NCBI RefSeq assembly: GCF_010682065.1 | Contig: NZ_JAAGWG010000004.1 | Location: 1 to 64,000, forward strand | Reading direction: 5' to 3' | Length of the DNA stretch: 64,000 nt | DNA from: Blastococcus saxobsidens | GTDB taxonomy: Bacteria > Actinomycetota > Actinomycetes > Mycobacteriales > Geodermatophilaceae | In this document: in pieces, positions 62,040 through 64,000 of the stretch | How positions within the stretch are numbered: the stretch's first letter is position 1 | Layout: each line of letters begins with the position of its first letter | The notes under the pieces: model-generated | The model's database searches: none | What the model was told of the DNA's origin: nothing | The model's input: only the letters and a program-made list of their open reading frames with translations | Made by a program: the position numbers and the translations under genes

Positions 62040-64000
62040 TCAGTCCTGGGGGTGCAGGCGCATCGCGACGATGGCGACGTCGTCCTGCAGACCCTCGGGG
62101 CGCAGCCGCTCCAGCAGCGCGTCGCACAGCTCCGGCAACGGCATGCCGCCCAGTTCCGCGAACGCCGCGATGAGCCGCGCGGTGCCCTCGTCGAGCGAGA
62201 GGTCGCGGCCCTCCACCAGTCCGTCGGTGTAGAGCAGCACGGTGCTGCCGCGGGCCACCGTCGTCTCGGTCTCGGTGCGCCGGGCCGCCGCGTCCACACC
62301 GAGCATCAGCTGCGCGCGGTCGCCGGCCAGCGCCTCGATCCGGCCGTCGGGGTGGAGCACCAGCGGCGGCGGGTGACCGGCGTTGGACCAGCGCAGCCGG
62401 GTGAGGCCGGCGGCCCGCTCCTCGGCGGTCTGCTCGACGCGCACGAGGGCGGCCGTGGCCAGGGTCCCCACCTGGAGGCCCTGCATCGCGGCGTCGAGGT
62501 CGGTCAGCACCGCGGCCGGGCCGATGCCGTCCCGGAAGCCGATGCCGCGCAGCATGCCGCGCAGCTGACCCATGGCCGCGGCGGCCTCGGTGTCGTGCCC
62601 CACGACGTCGCCGATGACGAGCATGGTGGCACCCGAGGGCTGCACCCAGGCGTCGTACCAGTCCCCGCCGACCTCGGCGACCGCCATCGCCGGGTGGTAG
62701 CGGACCACGATCTCGGAGGAGGCCGGCTGCGGCGGTGCGGTGAGCATGCCGCGCTGCAGGCCCTCGGCCAACCGGCGCTGCTGCTGGTACAGCCGCGCGT
62801 TGTCCAGCGCCAGCGCCATCCGGCCGGCCACGTCCTGCACGGTCGCCGTGTCGTCGCCGTCGGGCACGGGGCGGTCGGCCGACCGGTACACGCTGAGGGC
62901 GCCGAGCGTCCGGCCACGGGCCGACATCGCCGTGGTCACCGCCGACTGCGGCGCCAGAGCCCAGAAGGCATCGCGCACCTCGCCGGCCGGGAGCGTCTGC
63001 CCGACCGTGGCGGCGATGTCGGGCACCACGAGCGCCTGCCCGGACGCCAGCGCCCGCATGATCGGCGCGTCCGGCTGCAGCGCGGCCAGCCGGGAGGCCG
63101 CGTAGCGGGCGACGAGCTCCTCCTGCTGCGGGTCCCGGTGCGAGGTCGCCACGTCGCGCATCCGGCCCTCCTCGTCGACCAAGGTGAGGATCGCCCAGTC
63201 GCCGAGCCCGGGGACCAGTAGCCGGGCCACCCGGCGGAGCGCGGCCTCCTCGTCCTCCCGGGTGGCCAGCTGGGCGGACATGGCGGTGGTGGTGTGGGCG
63301 ACGAGGGCGAGCCGGGACGCACCACGCCGGGCCTGCTCCTCCGCCGCCCGCCGTTCGGTCACGTCCAGGAACGACACCGAGAGGCCGTCGGGGGTGGGCC
63401 AGGCCCGGACCTCGAACCAGGCGTCCAGGGGCGCCGGGTAGTACGCCTCGAACATCTGCTCGCGGCCGGTCGTCGCCGCTCCCCGGTAGTGCCGTTCGAA
63501 GTCGCTGCCCACGGCCGCCGGGAAGAGGTCCCAGACGACGCCGCCGAGCAGATCCTCCCGGGAGGCGCCCAGCACCCGTTCGGCCTCGGTGTTGACGTAG
63601 GTGAAGCGCCAGTCCCGGTCGAGGGAGAAGAAGGAGGCCTTCATCGCCTCCAGCAGCCGGGCGATGCGGACGTCCTCCTGCCGCTGCGGGGTGGTGTCGT
63701 AGCCGGCGCCGAGCAGGCGCACCGGGGTGCCCCGGTCGTCGGCGACGGCGCGCCCGCTGCCCCGGACCCAGCGGGTGTCCCCGGAGGGCAGGACGACGCG
63801 GAACTCCGCGTCGTAGGCGCCGACGGTGTCGATAGCCGCCTGCAGCGCCTCCAGGGTGCGGTCGCGGTCGTCGGGGTGCACCCGGGCGGCGAACGCGTCG
63901 ATGGTCTCGTCGAACCCGGCGCGGTCGTAGCCGAAGAGGGCGAGCAGCCGGTCGTCCCACAGCAGCCGGCCGGTGACCAGGTTCCAGTCGAAGCTGCCGA
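62040..64000 (-). CDS. PAS-PAS-GAF-SpoIIE phosphatase (N-terminus beyond window)
   Basis: The visible ~653 residues run off the right edge. They hold the end of one PAS domain (WDDRLLALFGYDRAGFDETID, HPDDRDRTLEALQ, WVRGSGRAVADDRGTPVRLLG), a second PAS (SFFSLDRDWRFTYVNTEAERVLGASREDLLGGVVWDLFP), a GAF domain (~195-345 of the part after HPDD) and a SpoIIE PP2C domain with VGGDWYDAWV, VIGDVVGHD, WSNAGHPPPL, LLYTDGLVEGR and DDVAIVAMRL. The phosphatase should act on a STAS anti-anti-sigma factor after sensing by PAS/GAF. A start would lie left of the sequence given, beyond 64000 on this strand. Confidence 0.85.
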   Translation of the reverse strand, partial: GSFDWNLVTGRLLWDDRLLALFGYDRAGFDETIDAFAARVHPDDRDRTLEALQAAIDTVGAYDAEFRVVLPSGDTRWVRGSGRAVADDRGTPVRLLGAGYDTTPQRQEDVRIARLLEAMKASFFSLDRDWRFTYVNTEAERVLGASREDLLGGVVWDLFPAAVGSDFERHYRGAATTGREQMFEAYYPAPLDAWFEVRAWPTPDGLSVSFLDVTERRAAEEQARRGASRLALVAHTTTAMSAQLATREDEEAALRRVARLLVPGLGDWAILTLVDEEGRMRDVATSHRDPQQEELVARYAASRLAALQPDAPIMRALASGQALVVPDIAATVGQTLPAGEVRDAFWALAPQSAVTTAMSARGRTLGALSVYRSADRPVPDGDDTATVQDVAGRMALALDNARLYQQQRRLAEGLQRGMLTAPPQPASSEIVVRYHPAMAVAEVGGDWYDAWVQPSGATMLVIGDVVGHDTEAAAAMGQLRGMLRGIGFRDGIGPAAVLTDLDAAMQGLQVGTLATAALVRVEQTAEERAAGLTRLRWSNAGHPPPLVLHPDGRIEALAGDRAQLMLGVDAAARRTETETTVARGSTVLLYTDGLVEGRDLSLDEGTARLIAAFAELGGMPLPELCDALLERLRPEGLQDDVAIVAMRLHPQD

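Overview
The window is very GC-rich (clearly above 70%), densely coded on both strands, and uses many GTG starts, 1-4 base gene overlaps and apparently leaderless promoters (a TAxxxT box 6-8 bases before the start codon). Together with an isolated rpsD, several SpoIIE-type phosphatases and two TPP riboswitches this points to an actinobacterium. The gene mix resembles Geodermatophilaceae (Blastococcus, Geodermatophilus, Modestobacter); that family assignment is inference, since no rRNA or marker comparison was possible. I see no tRNA, rRNA, CRISPR array, insertion sequence or prophage: this looks like ordinary chromosome with accessory insertions.

Layout. 0.2-8 kb: DNA repair (AlkB, a RecQ-like helicase fused to a phosphoribosyltransferase-like tail), a PHP phosphoesterase, a BenE transporter, and a SipW-like signal peptidase fused to a DUF5305-like domain beside its probable secreted substrate. 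8-13.7 kb: a soluble MCP-like sensor, two SpoIIE phosphatases, KptA, and Ohr with a TetR regulator. 14.4-18.7 kb: rpsD, a DUF2470 gene behind a probable iron box, two small membrane proteins and a uracil/xanthine permease. 18.7-28.6 kb: an ABC exporter divergent from a two-component system, a thioesterase/HxlR pair around twin operators, an oxidoreductase whose 3' end is duplicated in a palindrome-rich repeat, a block of SDR/SRPBCC/serine-hydrolase genes, and two related orphan proteins. 28.7-45 kb: an FtsX-like permease with two unequal ATPases, EAL and GGDEF proteins, old yellow enzyme, an ABC multidrug exporter with MarR, a DUF421 mini-operon with two tiny partners, SulP/MerR, and a DNA ligase fused to a GGDEF domain. 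45-53.6 kb: RlmG-like methyltransferase coupled to a haloalkane dehalogenase, MsrA, oxidoreductases, a GNAT protein and an Nramp transporter.

53.6-61.5 kb is a thiamin locus of two back-to-back arms. The minus arm runs tenA(E-type)-tenA(C-type)-[TPP riboswitch]-thiM-thiE-thiD and salvages the pyrimidine and thiazole halves. The plus arm runs [TPP riboswitch]-cytX-thiO-thiS-thiG-tenI/thiE-like and imports pyrimidine and makes thiazole. thiC, thiF and thiL are not in the window. The last 2.5 kb returns to partner-switch signalling: a small HATPase and a PAS/GAF/SpoIIE phosphatase that runs off the right edge.

The most unusual item is the single-frame fusion of an apparently intact ATP-dependent DNA ligase to a GGDEF core that keeps its active site and I-site but lacks its N-terminal DxLT segment (42248-43714).
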